Source: Gammaproteobacteria bacterium (GTDB lineage: Bacteria; Pseudomonadota; Gammaproteobacteria; GCA-001735895). From it: a stretch of DNA of 7,194 nucleotides. Where the stretch lies: the NCBI GenBank assembly GCA_021767985.1, contig JAASSH010000100.1, positions 1 to 7,194 of the forward strand, given 5' to 3'. Of the stretch, positions 1 to 7,122 are shown one piece after another; the stretch's first letter is position 1, and each line of letters starts with the position of its first letter. The notes beneath the pieces were generated by a model, which saw nothing but the letters and a program-made list of their open reading frames with translations, had not been told where the DNA came from and ran no database searches. A program made the position numbers and the translations under genes.

Positions 1-1244
<1,244 letters not shown>

Positions 1245-1271
1245 CAACGAGCTAAACTTTACCGCCGCAAT

Positions 1272-1300
1272 GCTTGCCTGGGCCCCGCCCGGGCAGGCAA
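1272..1300 (+). terminator. GC-rich stem-loop downstream of pckA, possible terminator or mRNA 3' stabiliser
   Basis: Bases 1272-1282 pair with 1288-1298 to give an 11-bp stem containing two G-U pairs and a 5-base loop. An alternative fold pairs TTGCCTG (1274-1280) perfectly with CAGGCAA (1294-1300). The hairpin lies 28 bases past the pckA stop and 36 bases before the next start codon. There is no T-run after it on the plus strand (AAAATG follows), so it is not a textbook Rho-independent terminator. It could still protect the pckA 3' end or attenuate read-through into the hydrolase gene. The pairing is seen directly; the function is inferred. Confidence 0.4.
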
Positions 1301-1315
1301 AATGTCGTTCCCCGG

Positions 1316-1323
1316 GGCGGTGA
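1316..1323 (+). promoter_or_regulatory. Ribosome binding site of the CocE-type hydrolase
   Basis: GGCGGTGA matches the anti-Shine-Dalgarno complement GGAGGTGA at 7 of 8 positions and ends 10 bases before the ATG at 1334. It supports that start codon and suggests the gene is translated independently of pckA. A CCCCGGGG palindrome at 1310-1317 runs into it and could partly sequester it. Confidence 0.55.
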
Positions 1324-1333
1324 GTAAACAAAA

Positions 1334-3331
1334 ATGAAAAAAGCAGGCTTCAAGGTTCTCGAGAACGAGTGGATCCCGTTATCCGACGGACGCCGATTAT
1401 CGGCCCGTATCTGGATGCCCGACGGCGCAACCAAGAAACCGGCGCCCGCCATTCTCGAATACCTGCCCTACCGCAAGCGCGACGGCACCGCGCAGCGTGA
1501 CGAGAGCACTTACCCGGGCTTTGCCCGGGCCGGCTATGTCGGCGTACGGGTGGATATCTCCGGCACCGGGGAATCTGACGGCGACTGGGATGACGAGTAT
1601 TCGGCACGCGAGCTGGCCGATGGTTGCGAAGTCATCGAATGGATTGCGAGCCAGCCCTGGTGTGACGGCAACCTGGGCATGATGGGTATTTCCTGGGGCG
1701 GATTTAATTCGCTGCAAATCGCGGCATTACAGCCGGAGGCACTGAAGGCGGTAATTTCGATCGGGACCACCGTCGATCGCTACAACGACGATATTCACTA
1801 TAAGAACGGCTGCCTGCTTTTTTCCAATTTTTCCTGGTCGAGCACGATGCTGTGTTACGCCTCGAGGCCGCCCGATCCGGAGCTTGTGGGCGATAAATGG
1901 CGCGAAATCTGGCTCAACCGTCTTAAAACGCAACCGTTTCCATTAGCAACCTGGCTTGCAAGTCAACGGAAAAATGACTACTGGAAGCACGGATCGATAA
2001 GTGAAAACTATGAAAACGTCAAAATTCCGGCGCTTTTGATCTCCGGTTGGGCCGACGGATATATCAATGCGCCACCTGCCGGGGCGACCCGTCTGGCCAA
2101 TGCCAAAGCCATCAACGGCCCATGGATTCACAAGTATCCGCATTTTGCATGGCCCAGGCCGCGCATCGATTTTCTTGGCGAGGCGATCGCCTGGTGGGAT
2201 AAATGGCTCAAGGGCAAAGATAACAAAGTCGACCAATTGCCTGCCTACCGCGCCTATATCCTGGAGAACGCCAGGCCCCTGCTAAAACATGAATTCGAGC
2301 CTGGCCGCTGGGTTGCCGAGCAAACCCTGCCGGCTCCCGAGACCCGCAGCCGTTACTATTACCTGGCACCCAACCGGCAGCTACTCGACATCCCCGGCCG
2401 CAGCCGATTGAAAACGCTGAGCTCACCGCAGGACTGCGGCAGCAGCTGTGGTGAGTTTTTCCCCCTCAAAGCGGATGGAGAAATGGCTGGCGATCAACGC
2501 CACGACGATTCCGGGTCGCTGGTATTCGACAGCGGAAAACTACAGCAGCCGATAGAAATTCTCGGTCGTCCCAAGCTGCGGTTGAAGCTCGCGATAGACA
2601 AGCCGCTGGGCAATATCGCGGTGCGGCTGAACGATATTCATCCGAACGGCGAGGTGTCGCGGGTAAGCTGGGGCGTACTAAATCTGGCGCATCGCGGCGG
2701 TAACGAGAGCCCCGAACCAATGGTACCGGGCCAGACCGAAGCGCTCGAAGTCGAGCTCGACGAGTGTGGTTATCGCTTCATGCGCGGCCACAAGATGCGG
2801 GTGGCTATCTCGACCAACTACTGGCCCACGATCATGCCGCCGCCGGAGAATGTGACCGCAACCATCAACCTCGGCCAGGATGCCTTTATCGAACTACCGG
2901 TGCGTGCCGGGGTAGATGTTTATGAAATGCCCGAACCCGCGAATGAGAACCCGTTGCCGGAATATAAAATGCACCAGCCGGAACTCAGCCGGCGCTGGGT
3001 CGAGCGCAACTTTCAAACCGGTGAATCGCACTATCGCGTCATCGACGATACCGGCGAGATCGAAATGCCGGGGCACGGTCTCTGCACCCGCCATCGCCAC
3101 GACGAACGCTGGACTATCGCTGTCGACGACCCGCTCAGTTATCGCTCCGAAAGTCGCTACTCCTGCTGGATGCGACGCGGCGACTGGTCGATCCACACCG
3201 AAGCCGAAAGCGAGTTTCGCTGCGATGCCGACAATTTTTACATCAAGGCAAGGCTACGCGCTTACGAGGGTGAAGAGCTGGTGCACGAGCGCAGCTGGGA
3301 TGAAATTGCAATCCCGCGCGATCACATATAG
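1334..3331 (+). CDS. CocE/NonD-type alpha/beta hydrolase (peptidase S15 family)
   Basis: This is a predicted serine hydrolase of 665 residues, related to cocaine esterase CocE, glutaryl-7-ACA acylase and X-Pro dipeptidyl peptidases; it would act on an ester or amide bond, but the substrate cannot be read from sequence. Residues about 10-300 form the alpha/beta-hydrolase domain. The nucleophile elbow GISWGG (118-123) gives Ser120, Asp241 lies in SGWADGY, and His266 in NGPWIH is the likely third triad member. Tyr46 in LPYRKRDG sits where the CocE oxyanion Tyr is found. Residues about 310-535 match the jelly-roll PepX_C domain, including DQRHDDSGSLVFDS (387-400). A further tail of about 115 residues (about 550-665) goes beyond the usual end of that domain. 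There is no signal peptide, so it is probably cytoplasmic. The start is set by a good ribosome site. Family assignment is firm; specificity is unknown. Confidence 0.93.
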   Translation: MKKAGFKVLENEWIPLSDGRRLSARIWMPDGATKKPAPAILEYLPYRKRDGTAQRDESTYPGFARAGYVGVRVDISGTGESDGDWDDEYSARELADGCEVIEWIASQPWCDGNLGMMGISWGGFNSLQIAALQPEALKAVISIGTTVDRYNDDIHYKNGCLLFSNFSWSSTMLCYASRPPDPELVGDKWREIWLNRLKTQPFPLATWLASQRKNDYWKHGSISENYENVKIPALLISGWADGYINAPPAGATRLANAKAINGPWIHKYPHFAWPRPRIDFLGEAIAWWDKWLKGKDNKVDQLPAYRAYILENARPLLKHEFEPGRWVAEQTLPAPETRSRYYYLAPNRQLLDIPGRSRLKTLSSPQDCGSSCGEFFPLKADGEMAGDQRHDDSGSLVFDSGKLQQPIEILGRPKLRLKLAIDKPLGNIAVRLNDIHPNGEVSRVSWGVLNLAHRGGNESPEPMVPGQTEALEVELDECGYRFMRGHKMRVAISTNYWPTIMPPPENVTATINLGQDAFIELPVRAGVDVYEMPEPANENPLPEYKMHQPELSRRWVERNFQTGESHYRVIDDTGEIEMPGHGLCTRHRHDERWTIAVDDPLSYRSESRYSCWMRRGDWSIHTEAESEFRCDADNFYIKARLRAYEGEELVHERSWDEIAIPRDHI

Positions 3332-3360
3332 GGGTTTTTAATTGCAACTTACGATTGTTT

Positions 3361-3400
3361 TTAACAATTAGGGGACAGTGTAACAATATTGTTAAAATTG
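3361..3400 (+). repeat. AT-rich RAYT leader with AGGGGACAG block and 14-bp palindrome
   Basis: The gap between the hydrolase and the transposase gene is much richer in A and T than its neighbours. It contains ATTAGGGGACAGTGTAAC (3367-3384) and an overlapping perfect 14-bp palindrome TAACAATATTGTTA (3381-3394). A small inverted pair ATTGTT/AACAAT (3354-3359 and 3363-3368) precedes them. From memory, a block of the form TTAGGGGACAGT is often found just upstream of RAYT-family transposase genes in proteobacteria, so this is probably part of the transposase unit: its recognition end, promoter or operator. A weak promoter reading is TTAACA at 3361 with CAATAT at 3384. No second copy of the block, in either orientation, was found in the window. 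Confidence 0.5.
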
Positions 3401-3414
3401 CGGCATTGGCAGTT

Positions 3415-3420
3415 AACGAG
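3415..3420 (+). promoter_or_regulatory. Ribosome binding site deciding the RAYT start
   Basis: AACGAG matches AAGGAG at 5 of 6 positions and ends 7 bases before the ATG at 3428. It favours that ATG over the in-frame TTG at 3389, which lies inside the upstream palindrome and has no comparable site. Confidence 0.5.
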
Positions 3421-3427
3421 CATTTAC

Positions 3428-4114
3428 ATGGCCAGATTACCCAGATACACAATAACAAACCAGACCCAGCACATAATTCAACTTGGTCGCGATTTACAAC
3501 AAGTCTTCTTCGAAGAGCAGGATTACCAGTACTATCACGATTGCCTCGACGCGGCGGCTTATAACTACGGGCTGAAAATTCACGCCTATGCGCTGTTACC
3601 GGATCACATCCATATACTGGCGACCCCGAGCCGCGGTGACAGCATTTCGAGAACGGTGCAGTCGATCGGTCGTAACTACGTCCAGTATTTCAACGAATCC
3701 TACGAAGGCAGCGGTACCCTGTGGGAGGGGCGCTACCGCGCCACCGTACTCGACGAAAAGCAGTACCTGCTAACCTGCAGCCGCTATATCGAAAGCAACC
3801 CCGTGCGCGCGGGTTTGAGCAAAAGCCCACGCGACTACCCGTGGAGCAGCTATGCCTATAACGCGCTGGGAAAAGACGACGAAATGATCACCCCGCATCG
3901 TGAATACCAGAAACTGGGAGCCAGCCACAAGGAGCGTGCCCATGCTTACCGCGCGTTGTTTAAACAAAAAATAAGCGATGAGACCGTGTCGCTGATCACC
4001 GAGAGCACGGTCAAGGGCTGGGCCCTTGGCGATGCTCGTTTCGTGCGTAAAATCGAGAAACTCAGCGGACGTCGCGCCACGCAGTTACCCAAGGGGCGCC
4101 CCAAAGGCAGCTAA
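3428..4114 (+). CDS. REP-associated tyrosine transposase (RAYT, Y1 transposase family)
   Basis: This 228-residue protein belongs to the IS200/IS605-related Y1 HUH family, whose domesticated RAYT members cut and rejoin single-stranded DNA at REP palindromes. The metal-binding pair is His60 and His62 in LLPDHIHILATP, and the catalytic tyrosine is Tyr120 in SRYIESNPVRAGL. The family motifs GTLWEGRYR (96-104) and YPWSSY (137-142) are also present. The C-terminus GDARFVRKIEKLSGRR with a basic GRPKGS end (201-228) is the usual finish of proteobacterial RAYTs, so the gene looks full length and potentially active. The start is the ATG with a ribosome site; the open frame extends to a TTG 13 codons earlier, but those residues do not look like family sequence. 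It stands as a single gene with a characteristic leader and has no accessory transposon genes. Mobility today cannot be judged from one copy. Confidence 0.93.
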   Translation: MARLPRYTITNQTQHIIQLGRDLQQVFFEEQDYQYYHDCLDAAAYNYGLKIHAYALLPDHIHILATPSRGDSISRTVQSIGRNYVQYFNESYEGSGTLWEGRYRATVLDEKQYLLTCSRYIESNPVRAGLSKSPRDYPWSSYAYNALGKDDEMITPHREYQKLGASHKERAHAYRALFKQKISDETVSLITESTVKGWALGDARFVRKIEKLSGRRATQLPKGRPKGS

Positions 4115-4134
4115 TCTGTTGTAGTATCTTTGGC

Positions 4135-4605
4135 ATGACAACCGAAGATAAGCGCGGACCCGGATTAAAGTTCCCCCCTCCATTGCTATTGTTGGCCGCG
4201 ATCGGCGGTGCCTGGCTGGTCAACCTGCTCAAACCCTTGCCGATCGTGGCCGGTGACGCATTGCTGGAGAGCGGCATTGCGGTTATCGCGATTGCGCTAT
4301 TGATCGCGCTGATTGCCCTGGCCCACTTTTTCGAGGCCAAAACCCACGTCGAGCCCTGGCATCCGACCACCGCGATCATCCGCAAGGGCGTCTACCGCTT
4401 CAGCCGCAACCCTATCTACCTGTCTTTTTGCATCGCAGCGGTGGGTACCGGGCTGGTTCTGAACAGCTGGTGGGTGGTGGCCAGCGTCATGGTGTTGAAG
4501 CCCCTGCTGGAGCGACTGGTCATCAGCCGTGAGGAAACCTATCTCGAGAATAAGTTCGGAGATCACTACCTCGAATACAAGCGCCGGGTCCGCCGCTGGT
4601 TGTAG
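4135..4605 (+). CDS. Isoprenylcysteine carboxylmethyltransferase-family membrane protein
   Basis: This is an integral inner-membrane protein of 156 residues in the ICMT/phospholipid methyltransferase (PEMT-like) superfamily; members use S-adenosylmethionine to methylate lipid-like or other small acceptors, and bacterial members are mostly uncharacterised. Hydrophobic segments lie at about 14-32, 43-66 and 93-128, the last probably a hairpin of two helices. The cofactor-binding signature is split as usual: KGVYRFSRNPIYLS (84-97) and EETYLENKFGDHYLEYKRRVRRWL's conserved Glu-Glu, FG, Tyr and Arg residues (133-156). The length is typical for the short bacterial group. The ATG is only 20 bases after the RAYT stop and no clear ribosome site precedes it, so expression may depend on read-through from the RAYT region. 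TAGTAT at 4122-4127 is too close to the start to argue for a normal promoter. Family is well supported; substrate is unknown. Confidence 0.88.
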   Translation: MTTEDKRGPGLKFPPPLLLLAAIGGAWLVNLLKPLPIVAGDALLESGIAVIAIALLIALIALAHFFEAKTHVEPWHPTTAIIRKGVYRFSRNPIYLSFCIAAVGTGLVLNSWWVVASVMVLKPLLERLVISREETYLENKFGDHYLEYKRRVRRWL

Positions 4606-4645
4606 ACCGATTCGGTTCGCCCGCCACTGTACCGTCGACGGGCCT

Positions 4646-4658
4646 GATCGTTTCGATC
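4646..4658 (+). other. Small hairpin in the convergent intergenic gap
   Basis: GATCG and CGATC flank a TTT loop in the 98-base gap where the plus-strand methyltransferase gene and the minus-strand cluster converge. A second weak pairing, GCCCG (4619-4623) with CGGGC (4639-4643), lies just before it. Neither is followed by a T-run, so there is no convincing Rho-independent terminator for the plus-strand gene. Nothing else is recognisable between 4606 and 4703. Confidence 0.2.
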
Positions 4659-4696
4659 GTCACACCATGGGATGACGGGCGCGGGAGCACGGGAAA

Positions 4697-4711
4697 GATC
4701 CGACTAGGATC
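4697..4711 (-). terminator. Weak hairpin overlapping the stop codon of the hotdog gene
   Basis: On the minus strand GATCC and GGATC pair around a 5-base loop that contains part of the TAG stop, and the stem is followed directly by TTT. The stem is only 5 bp and the T-run only three, so it is at best a weak terminator for the three-gene minus-strand cluster. Confidence 0.22.
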
Positions 4712-5144
4712 GGGCGATTGCGCAATAGGTAGCTTGCAGGACGGCCTCGGGGCGATCGCCAACGTCGATATTCAGCAGCAATACTCCCTTACCGTCATCC
4801 CGAATGCCCTCCAGAAAGGCAGCACGTTCGACGGCGTCGGCCCGGGTCGAGCACCGCAGATCGCCGGAGACCGGGGCACGGTAGCGAATTTCGGCTTGCG
4901 CCACCACCAGATCGGCCGCGACCCCCGTTTGCTCGAGGATATGGGTACACAACGCCCAGCCGGTTAATACCGCAACCGAGTAGATACTGCCGGCAAAACC
5001 GGTGCCGTGAATATTGACATTCGGCGGTAGCGGGGCGCTGACCTCGATTGCGTCCAGGTCGAGCGAATCGATGGTGAACTGCATCGCATCGCTGAGCGGA
5101 ATTGCGCTACGGATTTTTTGTTGCAGTGTGGTGGCGGCGCTCAA
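4704..5144 (-). CDS. Single-domain hotdog protein, YiiD C-terminal/MadB-like (putative malonyl-ACP decarboxylase or thioesterase)
   Basis: This 146-residue protein matches the hotdog-fold domain at the C-terminus of E. coli YiiD. Landmarks are IPLSDAM (15-21), SAPLPPNVNIHGTGFAGSIYS's core (36-56) with Asn42, Asn44, His46 and Gly47, and ADLVVAQAEIRYRAPVSG (78-94). These proteins were long annotated as thioesterases. From what I recall of published work, YiiD (MadA) and its single-domain relative MadB decarboxylate malonyl-ACP to acetyl-ACP, which can prime fatty acid synthesis, with a conserved Asn in the NxNxHGT region required. The present protein lacks the GNAT acetyltransferase half of YiiD, so it is the MadB layout. 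The start is TTG at 5144, two bases after the stop of the upstream dehydrogenase gene; no other start lies before the conserved region, and translation probably relies on reinitiation. The fold is firm; the exact reaction is inferred. Confidence 0.85.
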   Translation of the reverse strand: MSAATTLQQKIRSAIPLSDAMQFTIDSLDLDAIEVSAPLPPNVNIHGTGFAGSIYSVAVLTGWALCTHILEQTGVAADLVVAQAEIRYRAPVSGDLRCSTRADAVERAAFLEGIRDDGKGVLLLNIDVGDRPEAVLQATYCAIARS

Positions 5145-5146
5145 GG

Positions 5147-6082
5147 CTAGTAACCCAACTCGCGGTCAACCGGATTTAACAAGGGCTCCCCGTTTTGCAG
5201 GCGCCGATAGTTTTCGGCGATGTCGGCAATGGCATCACCCAGGTGATACCCGGAAACATGCGGCGTCAGCTGCACTCCGGGGTGTAACCATAGCGGGCTT
5301 TCCGGCGGCAGGGGCTCGATCGACATGACATCGAGAACGGCGCCGGCAAGCAGCTTATCGTCGAGCGCCGCTATCAGATCCGGTTCATCGACCAGGTCAC
5401 CCCGCCCGACATTGATAAAAAGCGCCGACGGCTTGAACCGCGCAAACAGTTCGCGGTTGAACATGCTTCGGGTTTCACCGGTCGATGGCAGCACCGAGAC
5501 GACATAATCCGCGGTCGCAATCGTTGCCTGCAATCCCGCGCTTCCGGCATGGCAATCGACTCCGTCGAGGTCCTTCAGACTGCGGCTCCAGCCCGAAACC
5601 TGGAAACCGTTGTCGACGAAGCGCCGCGCCACCAGCTGGCCGATGCGGCCGAGGCCAAGTACCGCCACCCGGGCATCAGCGGCTCGTCGGGGCGGATATG
5701 AAATCCATTGCGAGCGCAACTGCTGTTGATGATACTGGCGCAGGTGGCGCTGCTCCTGCAGCACGTAGGCGAGCGCGTATTCGGCCATCTCGCCCCCCGA
5801 AGTGTCGGTTTGCAGGCGCACAACCTGGATCGACTCCGGCAAGTCTCCGTCGGCGAGTATATTGTTAACCCCGGCACCGGTCTTCTGTATCACTTTCAGG
5901 TTGGGGTAACGCAGGGCTTCGCCAGGTTGGTAGGAACTAACGGTTAACATCTCGATTTCAGCCAGGTCACCGGGATCTTCGCCGATGCGGATATCGGCCT
6001 CGGGGTAATAGCCGAGCAGTTCGCTGCGCAGCTCGTCGTCCTTCATCCAGTCGGGATGCTTGATATCGATTAACAATGCCAT
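5147..6082 (-). CDS. D-isomer-specific 2-hydroxyacid dehydrogenase, glyoxylate/hydroxypyruvate reductase type
   Basis: This 311-residue cytoplasmic NAD(P)H-dependent enzyme is predicted to reduce a 2-oxoacid, or oxidise the matching D-2-hydroxyacid. The Rossmann nucleotide loop GLGRIG is at 143-148. The catalytic set is complete: Arg227 in INVGRGDLVDE, Glu256 in MSIEPLPPESPLW and His275 in LTPHVSG. WSRS at 165-168 follows the second beta strand; an Arg there instead of an acidic residue hints at NADPH preference. The LPP...LW.HP..Q.TPH arrangement resembles the GhrA group, but the substrate is not certain. The open frame extends upstream to 6187; I chose the ATG at 6082 because the family N-terminus begins there (MALLIDIKHP) and the extra residues overlap the preceding gene in another frame. 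It overlaps that gene by 13 bases, implying translational coupling, and is followed two bases later by the hotdog gene. Confidence 0.9.
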   Translation of the reverse strand: MALLIDIKHPDWMKDDELRSELLGYYPEADIRIGEDPGDLAEIEMLTVSSYQPGEALRYPNLKVIQKTGAGVNNILADGDLPESIQVVRLQTDTSGGEMAEYALAYVLQEQRHLRQYHQQQLRSQWISYPPRRAADARVAVLGLGRIGQLVARRFVDNGFQVSGWSRSLKDLDGVDCHAGSAGLQATIATADYVVSVLPSTGETRSMFNRELFARFKPSALFINVGRGDLVDEPDLIAALDDKLLAGAVLDVMSIEPLPPESPLWLHPGVQLTPHVSGYHLGDAIADIAENYRRLQNGEPLLNPVDRELGY

Positions 6083-7017
6083 GAATTTTTCGACGCCAGT
6101 TCTCGTATATATTCCGGGCCAACGCAGCAGCAGCCGCCAATAATGCGGGCGCCGGCCCGATACCAGCGCTCGGCCTGCACCGACCACTGTCGCAGATCGT
6201 TTTCACCGCCCCAGTGTTTGCTTGCCGCATCATACTGTTGACCCGAATTCGGGTAAACCACAATCAGCTTGCCGGTATTGCACTCGACAATATTTTCGAT
6301 CATCGACTCCACCAGCAACGGTGGACAGCAGTTGACGCCCAGGGCAAAAACCTGTGGCAGGTTCGCGAACAGCTCGAGCGCGGACCGCAACGAATTGCCG
6401 TCGTGCAGGCGTTCCGCATCCTGGCAGCAAAAACTGACCCAGGCGGGCTTGGAAATCGAGGTCAGCAGCTGGCTCAGCACCCTCGCCTCCTGCAGATCAG
6501 GAATGGTTTCACAGGCGATCAGGTCGGCGGAACCTTGCGCGAGCCAATGCAGGCGCTGCCGGTGAAAGTCGCGCAGCCGCGCATCGCTAACGCCGTAGTT
6601 GCCGCGATACTCGGAACCGTCGGCCAGGTAGGCGCCATAGGGGCCGACGCTGGCCGCAACCAACGGTCGAAAATCGGCGTCGGGCTTATCCCGCAGGAAT
6701 TCGTCGCGCGCGCTGCAGGCGAGCTCGACCGATAACCGGAACACGGATTCGACTTCGACCGAGCCCATGCCACGGGCACGCAACCCGTCGACGCTGGCCT
6801 GGTAGCTGGCCGTCGTAACACATTGTGCGCCCGCGTCCAGGTACTCGCGATGCAGCGCGCTTAAAGCCTCGGGCTGCTGCAGTATTATCTCCGCGCTCCA
6901 CAACGGCGAGGAAATATCGAAACCTCGCCTGTCGAGTTCACTGCCGACACCGCCGTCCAGCAACAGCGGCCGACCGCGCTCGATGATGGACCTGATGGCT
7001 TCGACTGGCTTTTGCAC
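6070..7017 (-). CDS. Homocysteine S-methyltransferase (MmuM-like)
   Basis: This zinc-dependent cytoplasmic enzyme would methylate L-homocysteine to methionine using a donor such as S-methylmethionine or S-adenosylmethionine. With the chosen GTG start it has 315 residues, the normal length. It opens with the family strand LLLDGGVGSELDRRG (18-32), and carries the N-terminal barrel motif TTASYQAS (68-75) and ACETIPD (168-174). The zinc cysteines are Cys230 in GVNCCPP and Cys296/Cys297 in IGGCCCVGPEYI. This places it in the cobalamin-independent MmuM/betaine-homocysteine methyltransferase family. An in-frame TTG at 7041 also exists, but GTG at 7017 has a GAGAG ribosome site (7024-7028) six bases away and a possible promoter -10 lies over the TTG region. 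The methyl donor is not determined by the sequence. It is the first gene of the three-gene minus-strand cluster and ends inside the start of the dehydrogenase gene. Confidence 0.92.
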   Translation of the reverse strand: MQKPVEAIRSIIERGRPLLLDGGVGSELDRRGFDISSPLWSAEIILQQPEALSALHREYLDAGAQCVTTASYQASVDGLRARGMGSVEVESVFRLSVELACSARDEFLRDKPDADFRPLVAASVGPYGAYLADGSEYRGNYGVSDARLRDFHRQRLHWLAQGSADLIACETIPDLQEARVLSQLLTSISKPAWVSFCCQDAERLHDGNSLRSALELFANLPQVFALGVNCCPPLLVESMIENIVECNTGKLIVVYPNSGQQYDAASKHWGGENDLRQWSVQAERWYRAGARIIGGCCCVGPEYIRELASKNSWHC

Positions 7018-7023
7018 CGGGGA

Positions 7024-7028
7024 CTCTC
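7024..7028 (-). promoter_or_regulatory. Ribosome binding site supporting the GTG start of the homocysteine methyltransferase
   Basis: GAGAG on the minus strand lies 6 bases before the GTG at 7017-7015. The alternative TTG at 7041-7039 has no site at a usable distance. Confidence 0.4.
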
Positions 7029-7046
7029 GTTCGAAAAACAATCCGT

Positions 7047-7052
7047 ATTCTA
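7047..7052 (-). promoter_or_regulatory. Possible -10 element of the minus-strand operon
   Basis: TAGAAT on the minus strand matches TATAAT at 5 of 6 positions. It would place the transcript start near 7040, about 23 bases before the GTG at 7017. No good -35 hexamer is seen at the right spacing (candidates at 7068-7076 are poor), so this rests on the -10 alone. The surrounding AT-rich stretch 7053-7090 fits a promoter region. Confidence 0.25.
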
Positions 7053-7122
7053 ACCCTGAAAAACATGCAGTCCGTTTATTTTTTAGTTAACCTGTCGGGC
7101 AAGATCCCAGGTCAGCCATTCC

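Noticed and set aside
2916..3341. Open frame of 141 codons on the plus strand inside the hydrolase gene
   Set aside because: It is a shadow frame of the hydrolase C-terminal region, which is continuous to its own stop; there is no ribosome site or family match.
3389..3427. TTG start 13 codons upstream of the RAYT ATG
   Set aside because: It falls within the palindrome, lacks a ribosome site, and adds residues not seen in the family; the ATG at 3428 has AACGAG at proper distance.
4093..4102. GGGGCGCCCC palindrome near the end of the RAYT gene
   Set aside because: It encodes the usual basic Gly-Arg-Pro C-terminal tail and has no T-run after it, so it is most simply coding sequence in GC-rich DNA.
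5485..5868. Open frame of 127 codons on the plus strand opposite the dehydrogenase
   Set aside because: It is Arg/Pro-rich low-complexity translation typical of an antisense shadow, lying over the Rossmann-domain coding sequence.
6083..6187. Upstream extension of the dehydrogenase reading frame to an ATG at 6187
   Set aside because: The extra 35 residues do not resemble the family N-terminus and cover the conserved zinc-site end of the methyltransferase gene in another frame; the ATG at 6082 fits better.
6214..6735. Open frame of 173 codons on the plus strand
   Set aside because: It is antisense to the homocysteine methyltransferase, whose zinc and barrel motifs are clear; the plus-strand translation shows no domain.
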